A stretch of DNA of 64,000 nucleotides from an uncultured Saprospiraceae bacterium (GTDB taxonomy: Bacteria; Bacteroidota; Bacteroidia; Chitinophagales; Saprospiraceae), in the NCBI GenBank assembly GCA_938007965.1, contig CALLMH010000016.1:1-64000 (forward strand), read 5' to 3'. Under the pieces are notes generated by a model that saw nothing but the letters and a program-made list of their open reading frames with translations, had not been told where the DNA came from and did no database searches. Position 1 is the first letter of the stretch, and each line of letters begins with the position of its first letter. The translations under genes and the position numbers were made by a program. Of this stretch, positions 25,645 through 34,369 are shown piece by piece.

Positions 25645-27012
25645 ATGAATATCAAAAATATATTAGTTGTATGTATCATATTGATGGCTGCGATGGCTAA
25701 AAGTCAGGACCAATCATTTATGATAGACAAGGTAATAGCCAAAGTAGGTAGTGAATTCATCTTAATGTCAGATGTAGAAGAGCAATATGCATACACGCTT
25801 ACGCAAGATCCATCCATCGGGGAAGAAGTCAAATGCCAAATATTAGATGGGTTGATCTCTCAGAAATTAATAATCTATCAGGCGAAATTAGATAGTGTAA
25901 CTGTCATGGACGAAGAAGTAGATGCCCAACTGAATCTAAGATTTGATAATATACTTCGACAGATGAATGGCGATGAAGAATTTTTCAGAGATTACTATGG
26001 TGCGAGTATAGTAGAGATGAAAGAAAGATACAGAGAAGACCAAAAACAACAAATTCTCGCCGAAAGAATGCAAATGAAATTGATCAATTCTGTGACAATA
26101 ACTCCAGAAGAGGTACAGCAGTTCTATGATGCAATACCGAAGGATAGCCTACCATTCTTGGATTCTGAGGTAGAATTAGGTGAAATCGTAATAAAGCCTC
26201 AAGTCAATGAAACACAAAAAGCAATTGCGAAAAAAAAGTTAGAAAGAATAAGAGAAAAAATAGCTTCAGGTGAAAAATCTTTTGAAGAGTTGGCGCTCAA
26301 GTACTCTATGGATCCTGGATCTGGGGCTAGAGGCGGTGATTTGGGTTTTGCGAAAAGAGGATCTTATGTTCCAGAATTTGAAGCGACTGTTTTTGGACTC
26401 AAGAAAGACGAATTATCTGAGGTCATTGAAACAGAGTACGGTTTTCATATCATAAAGATGCTCGAAAGAAGAGGAAATAGTGTCCGAGCAAGGCACATCC
26501 TCATCAAACCAGAAATTACAGAAGCTGATAATGAAGCTGCGAGAAACCTATTAGACAGTGTTAGAAATCTCATCGCTGTCGATTCTATCACATTCGAATA
26601 TGCCGTCAAAAAGTATTCAAATAAAAAAACGGAGAGTTATAATAACAATGGTAGAATTAAAAATAGAGCAACTGGTAATAATTTCTTCAGAACTGAAGAA
26701 CTAGAATACGACTCATATATCGAGATCATAGACATGAAACCAGGTGATCTCAGTTCTGTGCTAGAGGCTAAGGATATCACTGGCGAAAAACAATATCGAA
26801 TATTACAATTACAATCTATCACCGATCCTCACCAAGCAAGTCTCAAAACAGATTATGATAAGATCTCTCAATATGCAAAAGAAGGAAAGAAAGCAGAATA
26901 CTTTTCTACTTGGATAGATGAAAAGATGAAAGAGACATTCATAGAGGTCAATCCATTGTACGGTAAGTGTGACAATCTAAAGCAATACGTCAAATCAAAT
27001 AAAAAGATGTAA
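25645..27012 (+). CDS. SurA-like periplasmic peptidyl-prolyl isomerase
   Basis: Periplasmic foldase for outer membrane proteins. The 455-residue product has a signal peptide (residues 1-20) and a SurA-type N-terminal chaperone domain (VIAKVGSEFILMSDVEEQY, to about 160). The first parvulin domain (about 170-275: DPGSGARGGDLGFAKRGSYV, ETEYGFHIIKMLERR) and a second, more divergent one (ARHILIKPEI onward) follow. It ends near the bidirectional hairpin shared with pheS. Confidence 0.9.
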   Translation: MNIKNILVVCIILMAAMAKSQDQSFMIDKVIAKVGSEFILMSDVEEQYAYTLTQDPSIGEEVKCQILDGLISQKLIIYQAKLDSVTVMDEEVDAQLNLRFDNILRQMNGDEEFFRDYYGASIVEMKERYREDQKQQILAERMQMKLINSVTITPEEVQQFYDAIPKDSLPFLDSEVELGEIVIKPQVNETQKAIAKKKLERIREKIASGEKSFEELALKYSMDPGSGARGGDLGFAKRGSYVPEFEATVFGLKKDELSEVIETEYGFHIIKMLERRGNSVRARHILIKPEITEADNEAARNLLDSVRNLIAVDSITFEYAVKKYSNKKTESYNNNGRIKNRATGNNFFRTEELEYDSYIEIIDMKPGDLSSVLEAKDITGEKQYRILQLQSITDPHQASLKTDYDKISQYAKEGKKAEYFSTWIDEKMKETFIEVNPLYGKCDNLKQYVKSNKKM

Positions 27013-27109
27013 TACTCGGAAGTGAGTCAATAACGTAGGTTGAAATGATATGCTTGAAAGTATTGCATCATTTTTACGATGAAATCAATAAAAAGGGCTA
27101 ATCTAATCA

Positions 27110-27172
27110 GAAGTAAGGCTGTCATAGCCTAGTGAATAAAAGGATATTCTGTATTTTGGAATATCCCTTTTT
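27110..27172. repeat. Dispersed repeat ending in a bidirectional terminator hairpin
   Basis: 27142-27149 GGATATTC and 27159-27166 GAATATCC form a hairpin with T tracts on both strands (CTTTTT / TTTTATT), serving the SurA-like gene and convergent pheS. The 46 bp before and into it (27110-27155) are about 85% identical to 29967-30013. The hairpin itself belongs to a family seen again at 30108-30147 and 40858-40895. Confidence 0.7.
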
Positions 27173-27218
27173 AATTCGCTTTTAAATTGGGGTCAATTTA
27201 GGTGTAAAGAAATATCAA

Positions 27219-28253
27219 CTATACTACACTACTGAATTGTTTCAAGAAACGACTATCGTTTTCAAATAGCAATCGGATATCGCTAATATCATATTTCTGC
27301 ATTGCAGATCTCTCAATGCCGATACCAAAAGCAAATCCTGAATACTTCTCAGAATCGATACCACAGTTTTCTAATACATTGGGATCTACCATACCGCACC
27401 CTAAGACTTCTAACCAGCCAGTGCCTTTGGTCAGTTTTCGTGCAGTTTCAGAATCAGTGCCCATCCATACATCCATCTCAGCACTAGGCTCTGTAAATGG
27501 GAAGTAACTTGGTCTCAATCTTATGTCAGTCTGAGGTCCATACATTTCTTTTGCAAAATAGAGTAGTGTCTGCCTCATATCAGCGAATGATACATTCTCA
27601 TCAATGTATAGCCCTTCTACTTGGTGGAATTGGCAGTGTGATCGGGCTGATATAGTTTCGTTTCTATATACTCGACCAGGTGCTATGATTCTAATAGGAG
27701 GTTTCTCAGTGGTCATCACTCTCGCTTGTACAGATGAGGTATGTGTACGCAGCAGTCTCGTGACACTGTTTTTTAGATAGAATGTATCCTGCATATCTCT
27801 CGCAGGGTGATCTTCTGGAGTGTTCATGGCAGTAAAGTTGTGCCAGTCATCTTCTATTTCTCTTTCTTCGGCTACTGTAAATCCAATACGCTCAAATACT
27901 TCGATCAATCTATTCATGACAATAGATACAGGGTGTCTACTGCCTCTAGGGATAGGATCATTTGGCGCCGTGAGATCAATCTCACTTGCTGCTTTTTTAC
28001 CTTCTGCGGAGGATAGAGATGACTTCGTAGCTTCGTATTTAGCTTCAGCTTCTTGTTTCAAAGAATTTAGTAACTGACCAAATTCCTTTTTTCTTTCATT
28101 AGGAACATTTCTTATTTCTCCGAAGAGCGGTTTGATTATATTCTTAGTTCCGAGATACTTTATTCTGAATTGTTCGAGCACATCAGTATCTGCAATTTCT
28201 ACCGATTTGATATCTGCCAATACTTCGTCTACTTTATCAAAAATGTCTGCCAT
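27219..28253 (-). CDS. pheS: Phenylalanine-tRNA ligase alpha subunit
   Basis: Class II aminoacyl-tRNA synthetase subunit, 344 residues, which pairs with PheT (not in the window) to charge tRNA-Phe. N-terminal coiled coil (1-95), then class II motifs: HPARDMQDTFYL, motif 2 APGRVYRNETISARSHCQFHQ, the ENPHE-type region FTEPSAEMDV and motif 3 GFAFGIGIERSAM. The gene stands alone. Confidence 0.97.
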   Translation of the reverse strand: MADIFDKVDEVLADIKSVEIADTDVLEQFRIKYLGTKNIIKPLFGEIRNVPNERKKEFGQLLNSLKQEAEAKYEATKSSLSSAEGKKAASEIDLTAPNDPIPRGSRHPVSIVMNRLIEVFERIGFTVAEEREIEDDWHNFTAMNTPEDHPARDMQDTFYLKNSVTRLLRTHTSSVQARVMTTEKPPIRIIAPGRVYRNETISARSHCQFHQVEGLYIDENVSFADMRQTLLYFAKEMYGPQTDIRLRPSYFPFTEPSAEMDVWMGTDSETARKLTKGTGWLEVLGCGMVDPNVLENCGIDSEKYSGFAFGIGIERSAMQKYDISDIRLLFENDSRFLKQFSSVV

Positions 28254-28434
28254 GGATTGTAATTCTTAATTGGATTGTAAATGTAATTATTTTGTCAGAT
28301 ACTATGGAGTATATACCAAATGATCTACTTCAACTTCTTATAAAATATAGTGAAGGAATAAACACGCGGTTCAATTTGACTTTAGTAGCGTACGATACTT
28401 GTTTGCGCTTAGTTATATCAGTCATTGGGTTATT

Positions 28435-29487
28435 CTAGTCTGCTTCTTCGTCGAAGTGATTCCATCCTTGGGATTTTAGTGGGTGTACATTACCACTGGT
28501 AGTATGCAGCGTGATACCATCTCCGCTCGGCACGATCTCCCCGATCAGATATACATCAGGCATATATTTCACTTTATCCAGATCATCAGGGCTTACAGTG
28601 AATAATAGTTCGTAATCTTCTCCACCATTAAGTGCACAAGTGATGGGATTGATACCGAATGCTATAGCTTGCTCTTCTGCTTGAGGGTGGATCGATATTT
28701 TAGCTTCTTCTACATACGCTCCGACATTTGATTGCTTACAGATATGGAACAATTCTGACGCCAATCCATCACTGATATCTATCATAGAAGTGGGTTTCAA
28801 TCCCACCTTAGCCATGTGGGTTATAGAATCCATTCGAGCTTCTGGTTTGAGCTGGCGGCCTACGATATGATCTAATTCTCCAAGATCAGGCTGTACTCCA
28901 GGAGACTCAAGATATATCTGTTTTTCTCTTTCTAGTATTTGTAGACCTAAGTATGCACTACCTAAATCTCCAGTTACACATATTATGTCTCCAACTCTAG
29001 CGCCAGATCTATATACAATATCATCTTTTTTGGCTTGACCTATAGCGGTTACACTTATGACCATACCCTTATTCACGGAAGTAGTATCACCTCCTACGAG
29101 ATCGACATTATACATTTTGCAAGCTAGATTAATACCTTCGTAGAGTTCTTCAAGTGCTTCTACAGAATATCGATTTGATATAGCTAGAGATACGGTCACT
29201 TGAGACGGGATAGCATTCATGGCACATATGTCAGATAGATTGACCACGATGGCTTTGTACCCGAGGTGTTTCAGCGGAGTATACATAAGATCAAAGTGTA
29301 TGCCCTCTACCAACATATCTGTAGATACGACAGTGACTTCATCTTGATTTAATAGCACAGCCGCGTCGTCGCCGATGGTCTTTAGAGTGGATGTTCTTTT
29401 TACATCTGTATCTACTGTAAGGTGATCGATGAGTCCAAATTCACCAAGTTCGTTTACATCAGTTCTCTTTATTTCGTGTCTTTCCAT
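28435..29487 (-). CDS. thiL: Thiamine-monophosphate kinase
   Basis: Phosphorylates thiamine monophosphate to the active diphosphate cofactor. The 350-residue AIR synthase-like protein shows GEFGLIDHL, the GDDAAVL magnesium/phosphate motif, DLVGGDTTS, DISDGLASELFHI and GGEDYELLFTV in the expected order. Other thiamine genes and a TPP riboswitch are absent from the surroundings. It is divergent from the ATL gene, 83 bp apart. Confidence 0.95.
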   Translation of the reverse strand: MERHEIKRTDVNELGEFGLIDHLTVDTDVKRTSTLKTIGDDAAVLLNQDEVTVVSTDMLVEGIHFDLMYTPLKHLGYKAIVVNLSDICAMNAIPSQVTVSLAISNRYSVEALEELYEGINLACKMYNVDLVGGDTTSVNKGMVISVTAIGQAKKDDIVYRSGARVGDIICVTGDLGSAYLGLQILEREKQIYLESPGVQPDLGELDHIVGRQLKPEARMDSITHMAKVGLKPTSMIDISDGLASELFHICKQSNVGAYVEEAKISIHPQAEEQAIAFGINPITCALNGGEDYELLFTVSPDDLDKVKYMPDVYLIGEIVPSGDGITLHTTSGNVHPLKSQGWNHFDEEAD

Positions 29488-29570
29488 GGCATAAAGATAA
29501 AGGTGCTATTCGGTTTGTCCATTTTTGAGGGCTAAAATCTATAATTTATAAAGATTTATTACATTTGACT

Positions 29571-29918
29571 ATGTCAAGACCAAAGAAGAAAAAAGCTTCC
29601 TATTACGAACAAGTATATGATATCACACGTCAGATTCCAATCGGGAAATTTACGACCTATGGTTCTATTGCTGACTATCTTCACTTAGGATCTGCGAGGA
29701 TGGTCGGTTGGGCATTGAAGCAAATAGATTTTATGGATGACAGTATCCCAGCGCATCGTGTGCTCAATAGTAAAGGCGAATTGTCTGGAAGAAATGCATT
29801 TCCAACTCCCGAGACCATGCAAGTCAGATTAGAATTAGAAGGGGTAGAGATCAATAACTGGAAGGTGGTAAATTATGCTGCATGTTATTGGCATCCTCAA
29901 GAGTTAGATGAGTTGTAG
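29571..29918 (+). CDS. Alkyltransferase-like (ATL) DNA-binding protein
   Basis: MGMT-family C-terminal domain of 115 residues: IPIGKFTTYGSIADYLHLGSARMVGWAL and IPAHRVLNSKGELSG. The alkyl-accepting Cys of the PCHR motif is replaced by Ala (PAHR), as in ATL proteins, which bind O6-alkylguanine and hand it to nucleotide excision repair instead of repairing it. The start is taken at ATG 29571; an upstream TTG at 29565 overlaps a TACATTTG box (29560-29567). If that box is a real -7 element the mRNA would be nearly leaderless. Confidence 0.85.
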   Translation: MSRPKKKKASYYEQVYDITRQIPIGKFTTYGSIADYLHLGSARMVGWALKQIDFMDDSIPAHRVLNSKGELSGRNAFPTPETMQVRLELEGVEINNWKVVNYAACYWHPQELDEL

Positions 29919-29966
29919 TAATGGAAGTAGTAGAAATTGGTATAGTGCTCCCAATATGGTAGTTGA

Positions 29967-30013
29967 GAAGTGAGGCTGTCAAAGTCTACTGAATAATAGG
30001 ATATTCTGGATTT
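29967..30013 (+). repeat. Second copy of the 46-bp dispersed repeat
   Basis: GAAGTGAGGCTGTC... to GGATATTCTGGATTT is about 85% identical to 27110-27155. The second arm of the hairpin is missing here, so this copy is incomplete. Confidence 0.6.
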
Positions 30014-30107
30014 CAGAAGGGGAGTAATGGCACTTTCTGAATTCTGGTATTTTATAAAGTTGCTGCAATAAGTTAAATTGGCCTTAGTCAGAGTAATTAG
30101 AAAAACT

Positions 30108-30147
30108 GTTATAGAATAAGGGTATTCGTTATTTACGGATATCCCTC
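30108..30147 (-). repeat. Dispersed hairpin repeat, minus orientation
   Basis: Read on the minus strand, AGGGATATCCG-N6-CGAATACCCTTATTC matches 40858-40895 at roughly 32 of 40 positions. The stem is imperfect in this copy. Confidence 0.55.
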
Positions 30148-30161
30148 AGAGTACCCATAAA

Positions 30162-30191
30162 AAAAGCCACTCAGTGAACTGAGCGGCTTTT
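30162..30191. terminator. Bidirectional terminator downstream of mscL
   Basis: AAAAGCC-N-CTCAG-TGAA-CTGAG-N-GGCTTTT forms a strong stem with A and T tracts on either side. It serves mscL on the minus strand and could stop plus-strand transcripts from the ATL gene. Confidence 0.85.
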
Positions 30192-30236
30192 ATATGTTTT
30201 CCTTCTACGATCAGAAGAAAAATGTATATCAAGAAA

Positions 30237-30635
30237 TTACTTCTTTAGTAAATCTCTTATTTCTGCAAGAAGCTCCACGTCAGATGGTCCAGCTTCTTCC
30301 TCTTCTTGAGGTCCTTTAGCTTTATTGTATGCTTTTACAATCAAGAACAATACAAAACCGACGATCAATAAGTTGATGATTGAATTGATCCACTTACCGT
30401 ATCTGATTGCATTTTCTGCAACATAGCCAGCTTCTCCTTCTACTCCTACTGCTGGAGTTAGTACATATCTCATTTGTGCAAAATCCATTCCTCCTGAAAC
30501 CTGTCCTACTACCGGCATGATGATGTCAGCAACGAAACCGTTTACTACCATTCCTACTGCTCCTGCAAGTATTACTGCTACTGCGAAGTCTACGACATTC
30601 CCAGTCATTATAAATTCCTTAAATTCTTTTAACAT
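30237..30635 (-). CDS. mscL: Large-conductance mechanosensitive channel
   Basis: Pressure-relief pore of the inner membrane. 132 residues from the preferred start MLKEFKEFIMTGNVVDFAVAV; the longer frame to 30707 is ruled out because it would begin inside the -7 box. TM1 has the Gly/Ala-rich pore helix (about 15-40) and DIIMPVVG follows. TM2 (about 85-105) and a charged helical tail ending EIRDLLKK complete a canonical MscL. Confidence 0.95.
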   Translation of the reverse strand: MLKEFKEFIMTGNVVDFAVAVILAGAVGMVVNGFVADIIMPVVGQVSGGMDFAQMRYVLTPAVGVEGEAGYVAENAIRYGKWINSIINLLIVGFVLFLIVKAYNKAKGPQEEEEAGPSDVELLAEIRDLLKK

Positions 30636-31088
30636 AATTTGTTTGTTTTGATTAATTAAAATAGTTGAGTTAGTATTTAAGTGAGTTTGAAAACTACTAT
30701 AATGCACAAATATACATTATAAATATTGTTATATGTTATAGATTAATAGTTATGAATCAAATTTAACACTTAATATAATTACCATTTATAAGACATATTA
30801 AGCAATTATAAGTCACATTTTACTCAAAGAATCGCTGTGGTTTTTTATGGTAAAGACCAGTTTCAATTTTTTAAAATTTGAATGACGAATTTTGGATAGT
30901 ATACTAATCCTACCTAATATAATTTGATCTTGTATTCTCAAAATATAAACTGAATTGTAAGCGAACAGATCCTTGAAGCGAGAATAATTATTGTGATTTA
31001 AACACTCTGACGAAGGGTTAAGATATGATATATTGCATTGGTGGGTTAAACTTTATTCAGTCAGAATCTATTCATATCGAAGTATAAA
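30636..31088. promoter_or_regulatory. Divergent promoter region of mscL and the helicase gene
   Basis: Minus-strand TATATTTG (30714-30707) fits TAnnTTTG and would give mscL a leader of about 65 nt. No clear box for the plus-strand helicase was found; the remaining roughly 370 bp are AT-rich and featureless. Confidence 0.5.
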
Positions 31089-33539
31089 ATGGATAAAGAA
31101 CTTATAAAATTAGGACACGATTGGTTTCAGTCTAACGGCTGGAATGCTTTCCAATTTCAAACTGATACTTGGGCGGCTTATCTACAAAATAAGAGCGGAC
31201 TAGTCAATGCTCCAACGGGTAGCGGAAAAACGTATTCTTTGTTTATCGCTGCGGCATTAGAGTTCATAAGGAATAATCGAAATAATATTGCCAAAGAAAA
31301 TAATGGGCTACAAATCATATGGATTACACCCATCAGAGCACTGGCCAAGGAAATCAAAGGTTCGTGCCAAAGGGCAGCGGATGGACTAGGGCTCAAATGG
31401 AACATTGAAATCAGATCTGGAGATACGACTACTGCTACAAGAAAAAAGCAATGGACCAAACCGCCCGAAATGCTAATCACTACTCCTGAGAGTCTGCACG
31501 TGATGATGGCGACGAAGGGATACAAGAAAGTGTTTGGAAATCTGAAGGCAATCGTAATCGATGAATGGCACGAACTGATAGGAAGCAAGAGGGGAGTACA
31601 GACACAGTTAGTAATATCTTGTTTCCAAGGTCTTAATCCAGAGTTGAAGATTTGGGGGATATCGGCTACTATTGGAAATATGCAAGAGGCGATTGATGTA
31701 TTGCTTTATTCTAAGAAAGAGGAAGATATTAGTATCGTCAAAGCCGAGATAGATAAGGAAATAGATGTAAGATGTCTGGTGCCAGATGAGATAGAAAGAT
31801 TTCCTTGGGCAGGTCATTTAGGACTGACTATGATGGAGAAGGTGGTGCCAGTAGTGCTCGAAAGTAAAAGTACGCTCATATTCACAAATACGCGCGCTCA
31901 ATGTGAGATATGGTACCAGAAAATCTTAGATACAGAACCTGATCTCGCTGGAATCATAGCGATGCATCATGGATCTATAAGTAGAGAGATCAGAGAATGG
32001 GTGGAGGAGGCACTGTATGATGGTCGACTCAAAGCGGTAGTATGCACATCTAGCTTAGACTTAGGCGTAGATTTTCGTCCAGTAGAGACGATCGTCCAGA
32101 TAGGAAGTCCCAAAGGTGTCTCTAGATTTGTCCAGCGAGCGGGACGTAGCGGGCATAGGCCAGGTGCAAAATCTGTCATATACTTCGTACCTACTAATGC
32201 GCTAGAACTGGTCGAAGCCGCAGCACTAAGATCAGCGATCAAAGACAAAAAACTAGAGAACAAAACACCATTCATAAGATCATTTGATGTATTGATCCAG
32301 TATTTGATGACACTGGCTGTATCTGAAGGATTCGACGCAAATAAAATCTATCTTCAAATCAAAAAAACATTTTGCTACAGTACTATAGAAGATGATGAGT
32401 GGCTAAAAATCCTTAATTTCTTAGTCTATGGTAGCCAATCCCTCAGTGCTTATGATGAATATCAAAAAGTAGAAATAGAAGATGGTATCTACAAAGTGAC
32501 CAATAGGAAGATAGCTCAGCGGCATAGAATGTCTATAGGAACTATCATCAGTGATGCTATGATGCAGATCAAATTTTTAAGTGGGAAGCGGGTAGGCTCA
32601 GTGGAGGAGATATTTATCGCTCAACTGAAACCAGGTGATGTGTTTTGGTTTGCGGGTAGGTGCCTAGAGTTGATCAGGGTAAAAGAAATGACCGCCCAAG
32701 TAAAAGTAAGCAAAAAGAAGTCTAGTAGAATACCTAGTTACATGGGTGGTCGATTGTCTTTCTCTTCTATGATGGCAGAAGCATTGAGAGATCAGCTGTA
32801 TGACTACATCGAAGGTAAGCCTGTAGATGATGAAGTGTTAGCGCTGAAGCCTCTCTTCGATATGCAAGAAAATAGATCTCTCATGCCCCGCAGAGATGAG
32901 CTATTAGTCGAGTATTTCGAAGATAAAGAAGGTTTTCATTTATTGATGTTTCCATTCGAAGGACGATACATTCACGAGGGCATAGCGGCACTGATCGCTC
33001 ATCGGATCTCGCTTATCACTCCGATAAGCTTCTCACTTGCCTATAATGACTACGGATTCGAACTACTATCTGACAAAGAAGTGGATGTAGATTTATTAAT
33101 AAATGCTGAGTTGTTCTCATCTGAAAATCTGGCCGCAGATATTAATTCTACGATCAACGGAGTGGAGATAGCCCGTCGCCAATTTCGAGATATTGCAAGA
33201 ATTAGTGGGTTGATTTTTCAAGGATTTCCTGGCAAGAGAAAGAAAGATCGTCATCTACAATCTTCGTCCCAATTGATCTTCAATGTATTCAAAGATTATG
33301 AACCTGATAGTCTGCTTTATCAGCAAACGTATGATGAGGTGATGACTTTCCAACTAGAAGAAACTAGACTTAGACAGGTACTTAAGAAAATCCGAAATCA
33401 GCATATTATAATCAGTCGTCCCACGAAGGCTACTCCTTTTGCTTTCCCTATTATGGTAGATAGGCTTAGAGAAAAACTGACTTCGGAAAAATTAGTCGAT
33501 CGGATAGGAAAAATGAGGTTGGAGTTGGAGAAAGGGTAG
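31089..33539 (+). CDS. Ligase-associated (Lhr-like) DEXH-box DNA helicase
   Basis: An ATP-driven 3'-5' DNA helicase type of 816 residues. Motifs: APTGSGKT (Walker A, residues 39-46), TPIRALAKE (Ia), TTPESLHVM, IDEWHEL (DEXH box), SATIG (III), FTNTRAQCE, and QRAGRSGHRPG (VI), then an Lhr-core C-terminal region. This subfamily is normally encoded beside an ATP-dependent DNA ligase, a nuclease and a phosphoesterase in a DNA damage response set. None of these are next to it here. Confidence 0.88.
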   Translation: MDKELIKLGHDWFQSNGWNAFQFQTDTWAAYLQNKSGLVNAPTGSGKTYSLFIAAALEFIRNNRNNIAKENNGLQIIWITPIRALAKEIKGSCQRAADGLGLKWNIEIRSGDTTTATRKKQWTKPPEMLITTPESLHVMMATKGYKKVFGNLKAIVIDEWHELIGSKRGVQTQLVISCFQGLNPELKIWGISATIGNMQEAIDVLLYSKKEEDISIVKAEIDKEIDVRCLVPDEIERFPWAGHLGLTMMEKVVPVVLESKSTLIFTNTRAQCEIWYQKILDTEPDLAGIIAMHHGSISREIREWVEEALYDGRLKAVVCTSSLDLGVDFRPVETIVQIGSPKGVSRFVQRAGRSGHRPGAKSVIYFVPTNALELVEAAALRSAIKDKKLENKTPFIRSFDVLIQYLMTLAVSEGFDANKIYLQIKKTFCYSTIEDDEWLKILNFLVYGSQSLSAYDEYQKVEIEDGIYKVTNRKIAQRHRMSIGTIISDAMMQIKFLSGKRVGSVEEIFIAQLKPGDVFWFAGRCLELIRVKEMTAQVKVSKKKSSRIPSYMGGRLSFSSMMAEALRDQLYDYIEGKPVDDEVLALKPLFDMQENRSLMPRRDELLVEYFEDKEGFHLLMFPFEGRYIHEGIAALIAHRISLITPISFSLAYNDYGFELLSDKEVDVDLLINAELFSSENLAADINSTINGVEIARRQFRDIARISGLIFQGFPGKRKKDRHLQSSSQLIFNVFKDYEPDSLLYQQTYDEVMTFQLEETRLRQVLKKIRNQHIIISRPTKATPFAFPIMVDRLREKLTSEKLVDRIGKMRLELEKG

Positions 33540-33627
33540 TTTTTTGTTTTGTAATAATAGGAGCTATACGCCTAATATTTTCAGTTGACACACCATAATT
33601 CTAAATCCAAGATTTGTATGGATGATA

Positions 33628-34368
33628 TTATCCTATCATTCCTGTTTTATGGAGAATGGCCAGTTGGGGACCATAACATTTCGTCATGTTTTCTTTGGTG
33701 AAGGTGGTCTTTGTATCTCCATACGCGATCAATCTTTGATTAAGTAAGATCACCTTATCGAAGTACTGCTCCACAGTAGATAGATCGTGGTGCACTACTA
33801 ATAAAGTCTTGTCATCTGCTGCGAGTTTTTTCAATAGTCCAATAATGATTTCTTCCGTCAGGTTATCGACCCCTACAAATGGCTCGTCTAAGAAGAAGAC
33901 TTCTGCCTGTTGACATAGTGCTCTAGCGATAAATACACGCTGTTGTTGACCGCCAGACAATTGACCTATCTGACGATCTGCCAAGTCGGTGATCCCGATA
34001 TCTTCTAGTGCTTGCATAGCTATAGAGCGATCTTCTGCATTTAGTCTTTGTAGGATCTTTTTGTGTGGGTATCTCCCTTGTAATACGACGTCCATTACTG
34101 TTGCAGGAAACGACCAATCTACATCATCTTTTTGAGGAACATAAGCTACTCTTTTTTGCACTTCGTTTATATCATTGCCGAGTACATTGATGTCTCCGGA
34201 GTTTGTATCAATCAATCCGAGGATGGCTTTGAATAGTGTTGATTTCCCGGCTCCATTAGGCCCTACTACTCCGTATACATTTCCACTTTCTACATTGAGA
34301 AATATGTTGGTCAGCACACGTTTTTTTTCATAGCTGACAGATAGACCTTTGACTTCTATGCTTTTCAT
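33628..34368 (-). CDS. Manganese/zinc-type ABC transporter ATPase
   Basis: ABC ATPase of 246 residues with GPNGAGKST (Walker A), LSGGQQQRVFIARAL (signature) and VFFLDEPF (Walker B), closest in style to MntB/ZnuC/TroB importers. The start at 34368 (MKSIEVKGL) is chosen because it is 1 nt past the stop of the upstream binding-protein gene; the longer frame would overlap that gene. The two are translationally coupled. No permease gene follows: the next gene is the convergent helicase. Confidence 0.9.
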   Translation of the reverse strand: MKSIEVKGLSVSYEKKRVLTNIFLNVESGNVYGVVGPNGAGKSTLFKAILGLIDTNSGDINVLGNDINEVQKRVAYVPQKDDVDWSFPATVMDVVLQGRYPHKKILQRLNAEDRSIAMQALEDIGITDLADRQIGQLSGGQQQRVFIARALCQQAEVFFLDEPFVGVDNLTEEIIIGLLKKLAADDKTLLVVHHDLSTVEQYFDKVILLNQRLIAYGDTKTTFTKENMTKCYGPQLAILHKTGMIG

Positions 34369-34369
34369 G

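Noticed and set aside
30636-30707. N-terminal extension of MscL to the ATG at 30707
   Set aside because: Would begin within the -7 element and adds 24 polar residues never seen in MscL.
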